Assembly (NCBI GenBank): GCA_934621705.1
Contig: CAKTUP010000110.1
Coordinates: 1-6,731 of the forward strand
From: an uncultured Petrimonas sp.
Lineage (GTDB): Bacteria; Bacteroidota; Bacteroidia; Bacteroidales; Dysgonomonadaceae
DNA length: 6,731 nt
Reading direction: 5' to 3'
Shown: positions 6,096-6,731 of the stretch, in pieces
How the letters are laid out: every line of letters starts with the position of its first letter
How positions within the stretch are numbered: the stretch's first letter is position 1
The notes under the pieces: generated by a model
Databases searched by the model: none
The model's input: the letters and a program-made list of their open reading frames with translations, nothing else
Told to the model about the DNA's origin: nothing
Made by a program: the position numbers and the translations under genes

Positions 6096-6098
6096 GTT

Positions 6099-6548
6099 AT
6101 GAATTTATTCGATACAATCAGCGATGAAATTAAAAAAGCGATGCTTGCCAAAGACAAAGTACGTTTGGAAGCGTTGCGCGGAGTGAAAAAAGAGTTTCTG
6201 GAAGCCAAAACCGCCAAAGGCGCATCCGATGAACTTTCGGACGAAACGGCAACGTCGATCCTTCAAAAAATGGTGAAACAACGCAAAGACAGCGCCGAAA
6301 TATACACCACGCAAGGCCGTGCTGATCTGGCTGAAGACGAAATTGCACAATTGCGTGTTATCCAGGAGTTTCTTCCGGCGCAACTTTCTGCCGAAGAATT
6401 GGAATCGGTCATTAAATCGATTATCTCCGAAACCGGCGCCGAATCGATGAAAGATATGGGCAAAGTAATGGGCACAGCCACCAAACAACTTGGCGGAAAA
6501 GCCGAAGGGCGCGCCATTTCGGAAATGGTGAAGAAGTTGTTAAGTTAA
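6099..6548 (+). CDS. yqeY: GatB/YqeY-domain protein (YqeY family)
   Basis: This is a stand-alone 149-residue protein of the YqeY family, which shares its fold with the C-terminal tRNA-binding part of GatB, a subunit of the glutamyl/aspartyl-tRNA amidotransferase. Its own role is not well defined; tRNA binding is assumed from the fold. The sequence is almost all helix: LFDTISDEIKKAMLAKDKVR at the start, KMVKQRKDSAEIYTTQGRAD (about 57-76), the family-typical EFLPAQLS (90-97), KDMGKVMG (118-125) and GRAISEMVKKLL (137-148). The ATG at 6099 gives the normal length and the standard MNLFDTI-type N-terminus. An in-frame ATG at 6054 would add 15 residues (MVKTWSVASHQTLNV) that come from repeat DNA and do not look like family sequence. 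Placement after ftsZ is common in Bacteroidota. It is probably co-transcribed unless the hairpin at 6003-6026 stops transcription. Confidence 0.93.
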   Translation: MNLFDTISDEIKKAMLAKDKVRLEALRGVKKEFLEAKTAKGASDELSDETATSILQKMVKQRKDSAEIYTTQGRADLAEDEIAQLRVIQEFLPAQLSAEELESVIKSIISETGAESMKDMGKVMGTATKQLGGKAEGRAISEMVKKLLS

Positions 6549-6570
6549 AAATCTTTTAATTATATTCCTT

Positions 6571-6731
6571 ATGAGATACCTATTGTCATTAGTAGCGTTG
6601 TTTATTGTAATCAACGCACAAGCACAGAACCTGTCTTTTAAAATGGAAGAACTTTCGGCTCCCGAATTTATAACGGCGGTAGAAAAAAGTTCCAAGACAA
6701 TAATCTTGCCCATTGGCGTTTTCGAAAAACA
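6571..6731 (+). CDS. Creatininase-family protein with signal peptide, N-terminal part only
   Basis: A frame opens at the ATG at 6571, 22 nt after yqeY, and runs off the right edge (53 full codons). Residues 1-18 are a likely Sec signal peptide: MR, a hydrophobic core (YLLSLVALFIVI) and NAQAQ, with probable cleavage after AQA or AQ. The mature part has MEELSAPEFITAVEKSSKTIILPIGVFEK. This matches the start of creatinine amidohydrolase-like proteins (strand with 'P-x-G-x-x-E', the Glu being an expected metal ligand, normally followed by a His motif that lies beyond the window). Members are metal-dependent amidohydrolases; the substrate cannot be told from this. The product would act in the periplasm or outside the cell. 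No promoter box or terminator is seen in the short gap. Confidence 0.8.
   Translation, partial: MRYLLSLVALFIVINAQAQNLSFKMEELSAPEFITAVEKSSKTIILPIGVFEK

Overview
The window is a stretch of the division and cell wall (dcw) cluster of a Bacteroidota bacterium, most likely of the order Bacteroidales. All complete genes lie on the plus strand. The identification rests on four things: the gene order murC-ftsQ-ftsA-ftsZ-yqeY with no ddl gene between murC and ftsQ; FtsZ and FtsA sequences that read as Bacteroidales-type; the lack of Shine-Dalgarno sequences, with A-rich leaders instead; and a TAnnTTTG promoter box of the Bacteroidota type. The genus cannot be fixed from this sequence. I only suspect a relative of the Dysgonomonas/Proteiniphilum/Paludibacter group.

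Layout. Positions 1-162 hold the 3' end of a four-helix-bundle (S23/IVS-type) protein gene. Positions 163-228 are a leader of 7-nt tandem repeats. murC (229-1599) makes UDP-MurNAc-L-alanine ligase. An AT-rich two-gene insert follows, with its own likely promoter (1610-1640): a GNAT-like protein of unknown function (1644-2171) and a 56-residue charged protein (2175-2345). Then come ftsQ (2368-3099), ftsA (3167-4531), a 182-nt spacer with a large inverted repeat, ftsZ (4714-6000), a spacer with two small hairpins, yqeY (6099-6548), and the start of a secreted creatininase-family protein (from 6571, cut by the window end).

How the genes work together. MurC carries out a cytoplasmic step of peptidoglycan precursor synthesis. 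FtsZ forms the cytokinetic ring, FtsA ties it to the inner membrane, and FtsQ is a bitopic membrane protein of the divisome. YqeY and the creatininase-like protein are downstream neighbours without a clear division role. The four-helix-bundle gene and the GNAT-like pair are not core dcw genes and look like acquired passengers.

The most unusual feature is not a gene. The non-coding gaps before murC, ftsA, ftsZ and yqeY are each filled by degenerate tandem repeats with a strict 7-nt period. The sequence families differ from gap to gap, but the period is always 7. The ftsA-ftsZ gap carries two such arrays in opposite orientation, giving a potential 35-bp imperfect hairpin. The gaps around the GNAT-like pair do not show this pattern.
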